Assembly: GCF_016802725.1 (NCBI RefSeq)
Contig: NC_052669.1
Location: 23,155,770-23,219,769, forward strand
Direction: 5' to 3'
Source of the DNA: Solenopsis invicta
Taxonomy: Eukaryota; Arthropoda; Insecta; Hymenoptera; Formicidae
Length of the DNA stretch: 64,000 nucleotides
In this document: piece by piece, positions 39,477-52,800 of the stretch
How the letters are laid out: every line of letters starts with the position of its first letter
Numbering within the stretch: position 1 is the first letter of the stretch
Translations under genes and position numbers: made by a program
The notes under the pieces: generated by a model
Told to the model about the DNA's origin: nothing
The model's database searches: none
The model's input: the letters and a program-made list of their open reading frames with translations, nothing else

Positions 39477-40576
39477 TATAATATACATTTATGTATTTTA
39501 ATAAATAATTAAAATTTACAAAGTAATTAAAGTCAACAAAATGAGTTTAATAATTAACTTTATTTCTATTCGACAAGCTTAGGTCCTTTTCAAGTCATCT
39601 CAAACTAAAAGAAAATTAATCAATTGTATTAGTTAGGTAGCCAAATTGTTTAAATGCGATTGGTTATAATACTCTGTCAGCGAGATCTCAGACTGATTTG
39701 TAGAGAGTCATGAATGCAAGGCTTTAGATGTAAGGCAACAAAGGTTTCATATGTATATCATGTACATTGCACTGTTAAAAAATTGAATAAAATATGTAAA
39801 ATTAGTTTTCAAATTGTTGGAAAAGAATCAAAATTTATAAAAAAATAATATTGTAATTCTTATTATTCATATTCTTTTTTGCCTTTTTAAAATATATGTA
39901 CGTAAACATTTCTTAATTTAATGTTTATATGCTGTACGGGATCTAGGTTGCAAGAAAATAATTTCGATTAGAAACACATGGGCAAACTTTTGCATTCTGA
40001 ATACCTTTGTCCAAATCTCTTTCTACATTTCGATAAATTTCACTCAATCCCTGTAAATTAAACTAATTTTCTTTAGCACTGCTTTAGCCTTGCAATCTCT
40101 TTAAAATAATTTTGTACAATAGTTTGTACAATTAGGAGAACGAGAAAAAAGACATAAGGGAAAAATTTTTAAATAAAGAAGTTTATTCGTTTGCTAATGA
40201 GTTAAGAATATGCTATATGTTTGTTTGATATTTATATATAGTTGCAAGAATTTTTCGAATAACTTTTTGAACTTAACAAGTCTGAAGTAATAAATTTAAA
40301 TAATTCGTAAAATCGAGGATCCATAATGCTAATAAACTATGAAAAACTAAGATATTTATGAATACTGCCTTTCATATATATATTTATAAATATATAATTG
40401 TTATAATATTTAAAGTTATACATTATACAAGATTTAAAAGCATTTTTTTAATTGATATTTCTTTTTTTTCAATGTAATAGTACTTTTTCAGAAAGAAAAG
40501 TAGATCCCGTATAAGTAAATGGTATTAAAAAGACGAGTACAAAGAATTACACAAATCAATATAACTGCTTTAATAC

Positions 40577-40604
40577 AATAATAATAATAATAATAATAAT
40601 AAAA
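40577..40604. repeat. (AAT)n microsatellite
   Basis: About nine AAT units; a shorter one lies near 41356. Confidence 0.9.
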
Positions 40605-42033
40605 TATCAACTATATAATAATATAATTAAATATTTTATACATATACAATCGTCGCAGTGGTTTTTCGCGTACCACCATTATGAGTGTTCTATAATAACA
40701 AAGATTTTATGTAAGTAGATGAGTCCTCTATATGTATTCTAATTAACATAACGGAAAATAAAGAACATTAATAAGAGGGAGAATAAATATTTTTTACGTT
40801 ATGCTAATTTGAATTTTATTTCATTGATTGTCTCTAATAAGCCTATATTCTTGCTCGAAATATTCACTAGCATGTATATACCATTGTAGATTCAATCATA
40901 ATCGTTTCGTAATAGATGTCAAAAGCATCAAGGAAATTATAAACAAATGCAGGAATGAACAATGTAAATTCACACAAGTAGCCGTTTCTTAATAAAATTA
41001 CTTTAATTCGATACGAGACGGATACAATCGTAGTAAACTTCTTATTTAGTTTTAAAAAATCATGTAATTATGTAAAAAAACAATAGCTGATATTAATCGT
41101 TATTTATTAAATTAGTGCAAAAACAGATTTGTATTTTTCGAGACAAAACTGTTTGATATTTGTATTTATAAATTATTTGACCAAACATGTCATAAGCAAA
41201 ATAATCACTTTTGGTTTCAATAAATTTTTTTAGCTAAAAAAAAGCTTCTCAATTCCTTTCTTTAAAGATTCCCGAGTTCTAACTTTATTTAAAGTTAGAT
41301 CTTAATAAGAAAGTAGATGCATGTGTATAAGTGTGAAAAATTTGTATTAATCTAATAATAATAATAATAAATGTATGGTTACTTGCTTTATACAAAATGT
41401 ATTAAATTGATAGCTAAGTTTATACTATACTTTAAAAATACATTTTATCAAATTTCGTTGATTGATATAAAATGCTATTATTTATACGTATTTCCTTTTA
41501 ATAAGTTAGTTACTATCGTGAACTTTTGAAATATCTCTTGTATTTAGAATGATTTTATTCCACTCTATTTCCACATAAAAGAACAATAAGTGTTGCTTTA
41601 ATAAACGCGTGTAATATTGTAAAACAAAATTATTTCATGTACTTTAAATTCGTTCATATAAAGGATGTCGGAAAAATATGTATATAAGTAATTTACTGCA
41701 TAATTCAATTAAATTACTAAAAATAAAAGTTCTAATATAGATTTAATTATCTATACCGAGAGCTTTCGAGTGCTTTTGAATTTGTAAACTTTCCTTTCAA
41801 CTTTATTTTTCAAACTATAACATTTTTCGATTCAACTATTTGGATTTTATAATTCTTTACATTTCAGAATCCATAAGTATTTTTGTGAAGTCTTATTTTT
41901 CAATTATTGTATTATAAAATTATTTATTCCAATGAAAGCTGCCTTAGAAAAAATTAAAAATTTTTTAATACTCATTGAACGAAAAACAGTAGAGTATATC
42001 TGTTATGAAACATTCTGTATAAAGTCACATATA

Positions 42034-42116
42034 AACACACACATACACACACACATATCGACGTGCACAAACAAATGTGTGTACATATATATGTACATAT
42101 ATGTGTATGTATGCGT
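42034..42116. repeat. CA/TG-rich simple-sequence cluster
   Basis: (CA)n and (CATA)n on the left and TGTG/TATG steps on the right, partly inverted to each other around 'cgacgtgcac'. The open frame across it is low-complexity. Confidence 0.8.
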
Positions 42117-43176
42117 AAAAAATTTAGTTTAAGTACATAAACTACCGTCTTTTTTATTCCATAAAAAAATTATATATTTGCAGTCCAAGATTCTTGAATT
42201 CTTACATCTCAAGATTCTTGTACTTTTAGATCATATAATTGCTAAATTTAAAGAAAGCGGAATTCGGAATTTAGAATTCATAGAATCTTAGATACTGGAA
42301 TAATTTGGAAATACTTTTATATTTAGATTAACGAAGCCCTCGAATTTTGAAAACCATAAATTGTGAGAAATTCAATTCATACATCCACAGATCTTTTCAA
42401 GAAGATTTTATACATAACAAGTCCTAACATATTTTTCCACTGAATTTTTTTTACAAACGTTCCAAATCGACATTATGTGAAAATATATTGTTTCTAAATA
42501 GCTATTGAATGCTCGATTTTGTAAAGATATAAGAAAACAGCATTTTTCGTTCACTCTTTTGCACTTTCTTCTTTAAAATCTTGCAAAGGCATCTTCCTAG
42601 TATGCAATATAAAAAATTCAAGCTAATTCTTTCTTCGACCATTTTATTATTTTCGAAATAATTAAAATTTAGATTTATATACTGCATCAGTGTAAGACTA
42701 ACTTCGAAGAAATTAACAATAATTGATAATTAATAATTATTTTAAAAAAATTTTTTTACAAATTTTTGTTTTTTTTTCGTATTTTAATATTCATCTTTGT
42801 ATATAAACTGGACTTCTTACATAGGAATAATACTAGCAATATACAGGACTCGGTTTGCAACGCAATGCAACGCAACGCAACGTAATAATGTAAAAAAAGT
42901 TGCATTTGAGAGATTAGTGGAAAATTATGTAAATCCATTTACATAAAATCTTTGGTAAAGATATTAATTATTGATCTATTTTTCGATAAATACAGGAATA
43001 AGACAAGAAGTAGCTGTTTTATTGTAATATATATTTTTTAATTTAACAAAAATGTAAATTGCCAATAATATAGCACATATTAATTGTTCGACATTTATAA
43101 TTAAAAAAAGTCGACATTATTTACGAAATATGCTTAATAATAACTATATTTGGTATAATTAATAACAATTACAATA

Positions 43177-43182
43177 TTTATT
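43177..43182 (-). promoter_or_regulatory. Candidate poly(A) signal of RhoGEF2
   Basis: AATAAA on the minus strand, about 530 bp past the stop codon. Others exist further downstream (for example 43018-43023), so the real 3' end is open. Confidence 0.3.
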
Positions 43183-43709
43183 ATATTACACTAATGTAAT
43201 AAGTTGCGGATATATTGTCTGATACATCAGCAAGCGATTTTTTTTCATAGAATTATGTTGAAACGTTTTCATATTAATAATTCATAGATTCGACTGGAAT
43301 TAGGTTGTGATAAAAAAAAGTAGAATTGTGCATTTTACAAAAAATATAAATGATTTGTGAATATAAAAAAATCTGTAGGACATATCTCGTATTTCGAAAT
43401 AATGCATTAAATCATGAATTAAAAGAGGTAACAGCATGTGATGTAGATTATCATTAAAATTCCCAAAAGTTATAAGGTAAATAAAACAGCTAACAACTTT
43501 GCTCTTTTTTCCTGCATGCATACGGCATTATCGTCCAAGATAAAGAATTATACGCAATGTTTTGCATGCATATATGCATCGTCCGTTTTTTCAGTTCTTT
43601 TATACAAATAATTTTGATTTCTCCCATTATGCAAAAGCGTTCCAGCACCGCTCGTGAAATGCACCGCATCAAGAAGGGTATAATCAATAGAATGTTCATC
43701 GGTTGTGCC

Positions 43710-43814
43710 TCAACCGACACTGTCACCCATCACTTCAGTTTCCACTTTAAGCTCAAGGTTCTCCACATCTCCACCGTCTGCAGCCGTTTCTCCATATGCA
43801 TCACTAAACGCCTG
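43710..43814 (-). CDS. RhoGEF2: RhoGEF2 last coding exon
   Basis: Acceptor ATATTACAG, then QAFSDAYGETAADGGDVENL and on to EVMGDSVG and the stop at 43710. An acidic tail with no known domain. 105 bp, phase 0. Confidence 0.82.
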   Translation of the reverse strand, partial: QAFSDAYGETAADGGDVENLELKVETEVMGDSVG

Positions 43815-46800
43815 CTGTAATATGTAAAATATCATATAGGCTGCAGATAGAAGACAATTAAACGATAACAAATGAGATACGAAAATTAAAAGTGGAAACA
43901 TAATGCCCGTAGTTAGACATTTTTCTCAATTTAACCTATCTTGTCAAGATTTTTTGATTTGCTTATTGCCTGTTGCTTTTATATGTTTTGGATCTAAAAT
44001 ATATGGTTTCCAATGAATTATGCCAAATTAAATTGTGAAACAAATAATTTCTATCTTTAAAAATAATTTCTATATATATTAGTAAACAGAATATAAATAT
44101 TTGTTCCAAAATTATAGAATGTTTTTAATAAAGAATTCTTTAGTAAAATGTAAAGTAAAATTATCTGTTAATTGTTTATTAATGTCTAATGCACATAGCT
44201 GCATGTAAAAATTAAGAGTTTTCTCTTACATCATGGTGAGCGACATCACTGGTGCAATTGTCTTGGCGCGCAAGATCATCTACAAGGATAACATGTAACA
44301 TTATTGAATTTTTTCTGCAACAATTTCAATGCACTCTCTTTTAAATATATTATAATACATTATAAATATATTGTAACAATTATAGATGAAATCAAAGAAA
44401 AAAAAAAGTACTAACCGAGCATCGTTTGTGTGTAAGTCGTTGCAGTCATCATTTCTGAAAATTCACGACGTTGTACGTCAGTGTCGAGAGCGTGTATACG
44501 TTCCCTACTCCTACGCAATTCCTTTCGCAGCTTTTCGCGCTCTTCTTCTCTCTCTTTTATGATCTCCTGCAATTTATCAAAATTCAATATAATTTTGAAA
44601 GAAACAAAGATATTGGAACACTTTTAAAAATAAAAAGTTTTTTTTCTTCTAATTTTCATTATAGTTTTCTTGAATTTTTTGTATTTAAATGTATGTAAAT
44701 TTGTTTCTCAATTATGTAGTTTATTAGTTTCGATTACAGCCGAGTATTCCTAAATAAAAAATGATATGTAGCATGTTAAAGAAAAAGAATAAAAATATAT
44801 TCGTGAATCGTGATATCAAGTAAATTTTGAAAAGATGAGGACGAAAAAATAGTTGGGAGAAAGGAAGGAGTAGTATGATATCTCAATAAATATTTTGGAA
44901 ATTATTTGGTTAATTTGACTAAAATTTTCTGATAGTATGTAGCGTGCAGTATAAGTACAAAAAAATAATTTTGATAATTACAATTAAATACAATCTTACT
45001 CTCTAACTGATAAAAAACTGACATAATCATATAATTCACAAGTTTTTTCATCAGAAGTAAAATCAGTTGTAGTTTTACTCTAATAGAAACGTAGATAAAG
45101 AAAGGTAATAAGAATGCAAAGTATACATAAAGAGAAATTAAAGTTTAGGATTTTTCATAAGAAATATCGTTCATAATTGGATTCCTATAAAGTCGTCAAA
45201 TCCCAAACTAATATTCAATTTGGGATATTTTGTAAAATAAATGATGGTGTCGTACCAGGAGTTGTGACAGTTGCGAGAGCTGAGATGTGAGATAATCGTA
45301 GATTGGCTGTACCATTCCCATGACTGATTGTTGAGGATGTGAATGATTTCGTAGCGAAGGACAACCAGTGGCTTCACACGCCGCAGATGACAATGTCGAT
45401 GTCCCACGTGATGCAAATATTGTTTCTGTCTCGTTTATATTTAATATAGAATTCAGCTTTCCTACCAACTGATCAGCTATAGGCAAAATTAACATGTTAT
45501 ATCAATATGCAAGTAAACTTATTCCAGGATTAATTGTAACAATTAAAAAAATATTATTAATTTTTGTGTGTTACAATATCATCAGCTAAGGTTTTCCACA
45601 AATTATATACACACACACACAGGATGATCATTAATGGTTGTATCCACTTTTTACCATAGCAGCATGATTTACCAATGAAAATGTAAATTCTAATATATAC
45701 ATATATATTAGAAATTACATATGCATCAGTAAATCATGCTTCTATGATAAAAGGTGGGTACAACCATTAATAATCATCCTGTATATCAATATGTATACAC
45801 ATATAAGAATAATTTATAGTATTAATGAATAAAATATCACCTAATAAACTTCATTAATTTCTAGAACTAAATTTGGTTTTGAATAGAATCATAAATACTT
45901 TGATTAATAGCAGCAAGTATGAGTTCAGTAGGCTCTTTTTCCACAGTGGATGGCTCAGATGCTATATCTGCCACATGCTCAAAATCTTCTTTAGGGATAT
46001 TCAATATATCCGCCATCAGTAACTGTTTTTCAAGTAGAGCTTGTTTAATTATTTCATCCTTACGCCTCAAGTGTTCTGAAAAATTTCAAATATTCATAAT
46101 TTGTTTTTGCTATCATAAAAATTTGTTTTATTGTCATATAAATTTAATTTCAATAAAATCAGTACTGTGTAAATCTTATAAAAGATTTTGTACAAAAGTT
46201 ATTAATTATTATATGTACTAACCATTATAACACATTAAAATTAACATTACTACACTATATTATATACTATAACAGAAGAAATTTAACAGTTCGAAAATTC
46301 AAGGAAATGTGGAACTTTACACAAGTATAGAATAGATAAATCTAACAACGAAAAAAAAATTGCTGGACGATTTTATAGATAATAAATACCTTCTTGAAAA
46401 AAAATTTTTAACATTTCTAATCAAATCGAAACACCGAAACGATGAATGATACAAAAAGACATTCGCAACAAAATTTATATTTCAAATAAATGTTCCTAAT
46501 AAATAATCGTATCAATTATTATAATTTTACAATTAAAAATGGCATTTTTGATAAATCTATTATCTTTACAAAATATGATAAAATAAGTTAAAAGTATTGA
46601 GAAAAACATCCGTATACCTATTGGCGTAAGAACCGGCTCTGCAACATGTACTGGTGGTACTTCTATGTGAACTTCCAATGGATCTATCAACGATAGCTGA
46701 GTACATGTGACCATTCGTAGAGGCTCTGCCATACCTATAGAAAAAAAAAATTAACAATATTAAAAATATTGCTCTTTTACTTCCTAGAAATACTAGATGT

Positions 46801-49800
46801 AATTTATTCAATATTATTAATTTTTTATAAACATTTACACATGCAAAAAACTCAATAATTGCATACATTTATTGGAAAATATATACAATTATTTAAAATT
46901 GTAGAAAGTAAAGCATATCAATAAGTGTATACAATTATTATTAAAGTATACACTTACTAAAATACTTTGGTAAAAGCAATTGGAATACATTCCTTACAAA
47001 TTCCATATCTTATTAATTAAAGTACATGTAATTTTTGAAATATTTTTTTTAATTAAAATGAAGAAACAAGATAATAAATCTTTGTTTATATAATAAAAAT
47101 ATCCATCAACAAATTATACAAATAATTTTCGAAAATACAAAAAAAATATAAATGTATGATATTTAATATATGTATAACTTTTTTAAGAATATAGCTTTTA
47201 TTACAATGTAATAAATTAAAATAGTTTACTTTAATCCATAAATGGAAAGTCAGGAAAATAAATTCACTGAAGGCTCAAATATCTGTCTGCTGCGTAAATC
47301 ATAACTGTTTAAAGTTTTATTTATGTATTATTAATTACCATAACAGCACCTTATTATTTATCAATTTCTGTAAATTTATATCTACTAGGATATTGAAAAG
47401 GAAAAAAATAAGATGTTTTATTTTGATGGTCAATTCTTGAGTGAAGAAAACTTGGAGAGAAATCAAAAGATAGTGTGCCAGCAGAACTATAAATATTGAA
47501 GTAACCACATACTGCCAATGCTATGAATGTTATACTGATAAATTGTATGAACATTTTAAAAATACAACGACTATAAACGATTATAAACGATAAATATTAT
47601 ATGGTATAAAAATCTGCGTTTAATGAATAGGATTCATCACTGAGTCAAATATTCGAATAATCTTTTCCTACTCTCTTTCTTGTATAACGAGTTAAATTTT
47701 GATCAATGGCTTTCTTCATAAATTTTTTTTAAACTTTAATTATAATATTTAATGATCAATTTTTTTATAATTTTTATTACTCGTAAGTTTTGATAAAATT
47801 ATATATCTGAAAGCAAATAACCGAGCAATAACCCATTCAATTTGAAGAAATAAAAAATATAAAGAGACTCAGTATAATTCAAGGACAAAGTACGATTCAA
47901 AAATATGATTTTGCAAGAGATTGTTTTAAAGATTTCAATGCTGTTTGACATTACATTTTCATATCCTTTGCAATATTTCATTTTTCTTTTTTCTCTATTT
48001 TAAATCAAAACTACTGAGGAATTAATATCAACATATTTGAAAGATTACTTCAAAAAATAAAATTAATCCAAAGTATTGTATTTGCTCTTATTTCGTTGTA
48101 TTTGTCATGCTCGTTCCAAGTTAACTTTTTATTGTACAAACTTATTATTTTATTATTTTTCTTAGCACTTTACAGTTATAATTATAATATGTAGTTTAAT
48201 TTAGAATTATATTACTGTGCAATTGTAATATTTTCTGTTTTTGATATAAGTTTTTATAAATATTAAGAGATAAAAGAAAGAAGATTGTAATAGTATAAAA
48301 AAATAAAATTAAATACTATCTCTACAATTATAAGAATCTCTTTCTTGATCATCCGATTCTAACTGTTCACATCAAGAAAGATTTATATTAATTTCCAATT
48401 TGAAACATTTAGATATATTACAAAATCATAGTTTAAAGAAATAATCTACTTTTCTTTTAAAAAATAAAAATAAACAATATTTTAGTTATTTTTAAAAATT
48501 AGACATTAATTTTCCGTACCTCATGCTATCCATGCTATACTTCACCGTAAGTATACTAATTTAGTACGATAGTAATTCCACTGTCGTAACATCGATGCTT
48601 GTCCCTTATGGTATAAAAATAAAATAAAATAATTAAAAGAGAATAAAGACTTTAATCTTTTAAAACAAGAAAACAAAAAATAAAAAGTTGTAAAAGTTTA
48701 AATTTTACTGGGGTACATGTACACCCCACCTAGTTCATCGAAGATTAAGAATGGTTAAGTGTTGAAAGTTTTTGGGGAAATTAGATCGTAAGTTATCGCA
48801 TCTATTAATCATAAAATAAATTTGTTATCTATATATTAATGAATACAACCTGTCGTTGGCGACTCAGTCGATTGCATCCGTTGTTGCGTGTGGTCGGGCG
48901 TGGAAGTTCCTGCGGCGGTAGCGGCTTCCGGCATCTCCTCGTCATGCTCCTGCACGTTAGTAGTATTTTGTCCGATATCCCTCGATTCCCGATCCTGCGG
49001 CTGATCCTTTTCACTGGTCACGCCGTCCGCCTCCATTCCAGAAGGCGATGCGTCCTCCATCACGTGCGTCGGTTCCTCTGACAACACGACGGATGGCGTC
49101 GGCCTTCTGCCCTGACGACTACGCGCCTTGTAGGCGTCTACGGCTTCGGAGATGTGTTTGCACCAAAGCTTACGTTCCGCTGATGAAGGAGCCACCAGAT
49201 TGTACATCTGCGCACCGTTTTCCGAGGTGTTGACGAGATAGAGGGAATCCTTCTCGGCGGCGTTATGACGCACCAAGACAGTGGACAACTTGACGATCGG
49301 GCTCAGAACAGAGTTGCCTGCTTGGTTGGCTGTGTTGATGAACTTGAGTAGATACTTGTCATCCTGCCGATGCAGAAAGAAGATTGTATCATCGAGTAAT
49401 ACCACGTGCAGGTCGACCGGCTTCGGCACCGAGCGATTTGGCATCGAACGATTTGGCTCGGTGCGTCGCCACTGTAGCGGACCCTCGTAAATCAGCTTGC
49501 GCTTCGTGATATCAAGGTTTTTGAATTCCTGTACGGTCGGATGATCGAATTTGTCAAAGGCCGACCGATCAATCGTTCGCTGAATCTCCGTGAGTCGTTG
49601 ATGATCCTCGGCCTCCTTCACCGCTTGATTCACACGACTCAAGATCTCTTTGCTACGCTCGAGACTGCGGCATATGGCCGCTTTCTCTTTTTCATTACTA
49701 TCCGGCGTATACTTGGCGAGATTTTCAAAGAGCAACGGGTACTTGGTGAGTCGCAACATGCCAGTGAGTATGTGATCTTTCAATTGGAGTCGACGACACA

Positions 49801-52800
49801 ATGGATTTGCCTCCACCTCATTCAAGAAGGCGTTTAATTTAGAATCCTTACGTCGACGATCGCGCAGAGCGTCTAGAGCGACTTGCTGCTTCGCGCAATA
49901 AGTCGACGCAGCTTTCTCGAACACCTCACCAGCTTCACCGTCAAACATCTCCAGTAGAAGCTCGCCTACGTCATTCACGCACGGGTTCTCTTTCTTTTTC
50001 CGTTTCATCACTTGGTTAAAACGCGAATGTATCATTAACATTTCGTCTAGATTAGAGAAAAGTAACTGTATCTGATCTAATGGCAGCACTTGGGATTCCA
50101 ATAAAGGTTTATGGAAGACGTGGGAAAGCACTTTCAAGGCGCGAACGTGAGAGCGTTCGGTGTGAAACAATTCTAAAAAAAAAAAATAGAAATTTTGATA
50201 TCGTTAACATTTTATAAGATCATCAATAATTTTTAATTGCTACTCAAATTGCAGTAAAAATTGATTATATACCCACCGTTAATAACATCCTGCCTTTTCT
50301 TTTCAGTGTTGCTAAGCTGCGCGAGAACATCTTCAGGGACAGCTTGACTCCAGTCCGGTGGATCGGCCTCAACGTCGACATCGCTGTCCCATGAAGTTGA
50401 CGCGTTTGCCGTTGATGAAGTTGGGTGCACTTGTTCCAAACTGGTACTAGGACTGTCCAAGCTCCTCGTAGAGAGACTGCTATTCGATGAACTGCCGGCC
50501 GAGTTTCCGGGAAATATGCCGGAAGGCTCGCAATCACTGGAACCGACTCTACAGTCAATCGTTATCAATGTATGTATTTTACTACTTACTAACTATAATA
50601 TATCTAGTGTTGGATATCGGAATCTTGATACGATTTGCGCTATCATATCAATCTTGTACGAGACACTAGTGTTTGGAAATTAAAAAAAAAAATTTTTATT
50701 TCAAAAATATCTTTAGTTTCAAAATATTATATTAAAATGAGATTGTACAGCGTGAAAAAGAAAATAAATTTTGTTTAGTTTCATCAAGAAAAATATATTC
50801 ATACTATTCAGTAATATTTAATTTTCATAAGAAAAAAGAGGAAAAATATCAGGTAGAAAATAATATCTTTCTCAACCAAAAATAAGAGTTTTTTAATATT
50901 ATTGTTATCAAAACATCTGTATTGTTTCCTAACTATTATAATGTTGATTACTATAAAATAAAATTATTTAAAAAAAATTGCTGAAATTTTTAAGATTATC
51001 TATTTTTTGAAGATTATATATATATATACATATACACAAATTTATCATTGTTTCATATATGTATGAGCAAGTTTCATGTATGTATAATTTTATGCTTATA
51101 TATAAAACACAACAATCGTTAATTATAAATATATCTGCGCATCGTGATCAACGTTCTTATTTGCTGTGAATCTTATTGTTCGTTTTTTCAAGATTTTCCT
51201 TCGTTTACCTGCACAGATAAAAGTACCTATAATTCTAACAACCTATTTTATCTTTGGGGTTAAACTTTTAGTAATATAATGCTGCAACATTGCTGGAATG
51301 TTATATACTGTGTGAGAAATATAATTTCCTCTGCTGTAAAAAATACCTTTCGGACTTGGTACGCCGCTCGTTAAGGCAATGCAAATATTCACGCGCGGCG
51401 GCGACGGCAGCGATGGCGGCATCGTCGTTCGACGCTTCGGCGCGCACCTCAATGTCGTTTTCGTCGACGTCCGAATACTTGTTCGGAACAACGGCATCGG
51501 GCAACTGATCCGAACGCGAGGTCGGCTCCAGCATCGACGACGAATCAACGATGGAGTCTCTGTCGTTAGACGCGGGTCGAGGGCGGACGCGTCGCGAGCC
51601 GCGCTGTCTCATTTCTTTGTGTCCTCTCTTAGCTCGTTCGAGGGCTTCGGGCCCGTCACGTTGCGCGATGCAAGAAAACTTGCATTATCTCTATGCGGCT
51701 TTCCGGCGAATCTCGGCAACTTTTTTTTGTCAGTTTGTATCGTTACACTTTGGCGAGCTTCACACACATACATGTATATTGAAAACATTCAGATTGTAAA
51801 CGTACGGATGTATGTTTCGCGCGTGATGGAATAGCGCGATGACTTTAAAGGTCGCCGCGCTGGTTCAATATCGAAGGTCCTCTAACAGTACACTGGCATT
51901 TCAATCTAAATTACGTCAACTCCCAATAGAGAAACCTTTAAAGGAAATGTAAAATACGCCAAATGTTCGCGCAAGTTTTCCTCTTTTTCAACAAATTTAA
52001 TATGTAAATGTGTTTCTTCATGTAGAGAAAATTTCTTTTCTCTTAAGATTTATCCTCAAAACCATAATAGTTGAGAGATAACATGGACTTAGAAGAATTT
52101 TATTCAAATTTTATTAAAATTCTTCAAAAACTATATTGTCCCGTAATTATTATGATTTTGAAGCTAAATTCTAAGAGAAAATTCTCTCTACACAAAGACA
52201 CACGTTTGCCTACACATGCACACATAGAACAGATGTAAATTCGATTGAACCATCCCCTACGTGGAGATATCTTTGGTATCTCCAACATTAATGTTGATTT
52301 AAATGTTGAAAAGACACACAACTTGGAAAGTTTTTATTGAAAAGGAAATTATAATTAAGTGTTTCGAAAACGTCTTGATATCAGCTACAGAAATGTACAA
52401 TAAAAAATGGCGGATCTTACATAAAAAAAGAAAAAAACGAATCTTGTTGCATTAACTGAAAATTTGGTAAATTATTCAACCAGTATGTCTGTTAAAAAAT
52501 GGTTGAATCAGAAATTTTGTAGTAAAATATCAGGGGGTCAATCATAAAACTTTTTCCCTAAGGCGGAAACGTGAAAAGTGAAAAATTTCTCCATTAACTT
52601 CAATGGTAAAAATTTTCACTTTTCACGTTTCCGCCCTAGGGAAAAAGTTTCATGATTGACCCCCAGATAACAAACCCAGTTACAAAATCTCAAGTCTCAT
52701 TATAATAACTAGAAATTCTGCTTAATTTCACCAAAACGTATTCTATCATATATGTATTGATATAATGAAATCACTTTCCTCACAATGTATTTAAAAATTG

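Larger units (their letters stand above)
35509..43709. other. Intergenic region between PFAS 5' end and RhoGEF2 3' end
   Basis: About 8.2 kb, very AT-rich, with no supported gene. The first 150 bases presumably hold the PFAS promoter and 5' UTR (minus strand); a GC-richer patch 'aagccgcgccgatatcg' lies near 35642, but no core promoter motif can be assigned. The right part should contain the RhoGEF2 3' UTR. MITEs and microsatellites inside are listed separately. Open frames of up to 88 codons show no recognisable protein. Confidence 0.7.

Noticed and set aside
42756..43901. Small minus-strand frames downstream of RhoGEF2
   Set aside because: No recognisable protein, AT-rich composition, and location in the probable 3' UTR; only the part at 43710-43814 is a real exon.
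48839..49837. Plus-strand frames of 60-98 codons opposite the DH-PH exon
   Set aside because: Antisense shadows of a well-supported coding exon.
51379..51834. 151-codon plus-strand frame
   Set aside because: Antisense to the RhoGEF2 linker exon in GC-rich DNA; no domain recognised and the minus-strand exon has matching splice phase.
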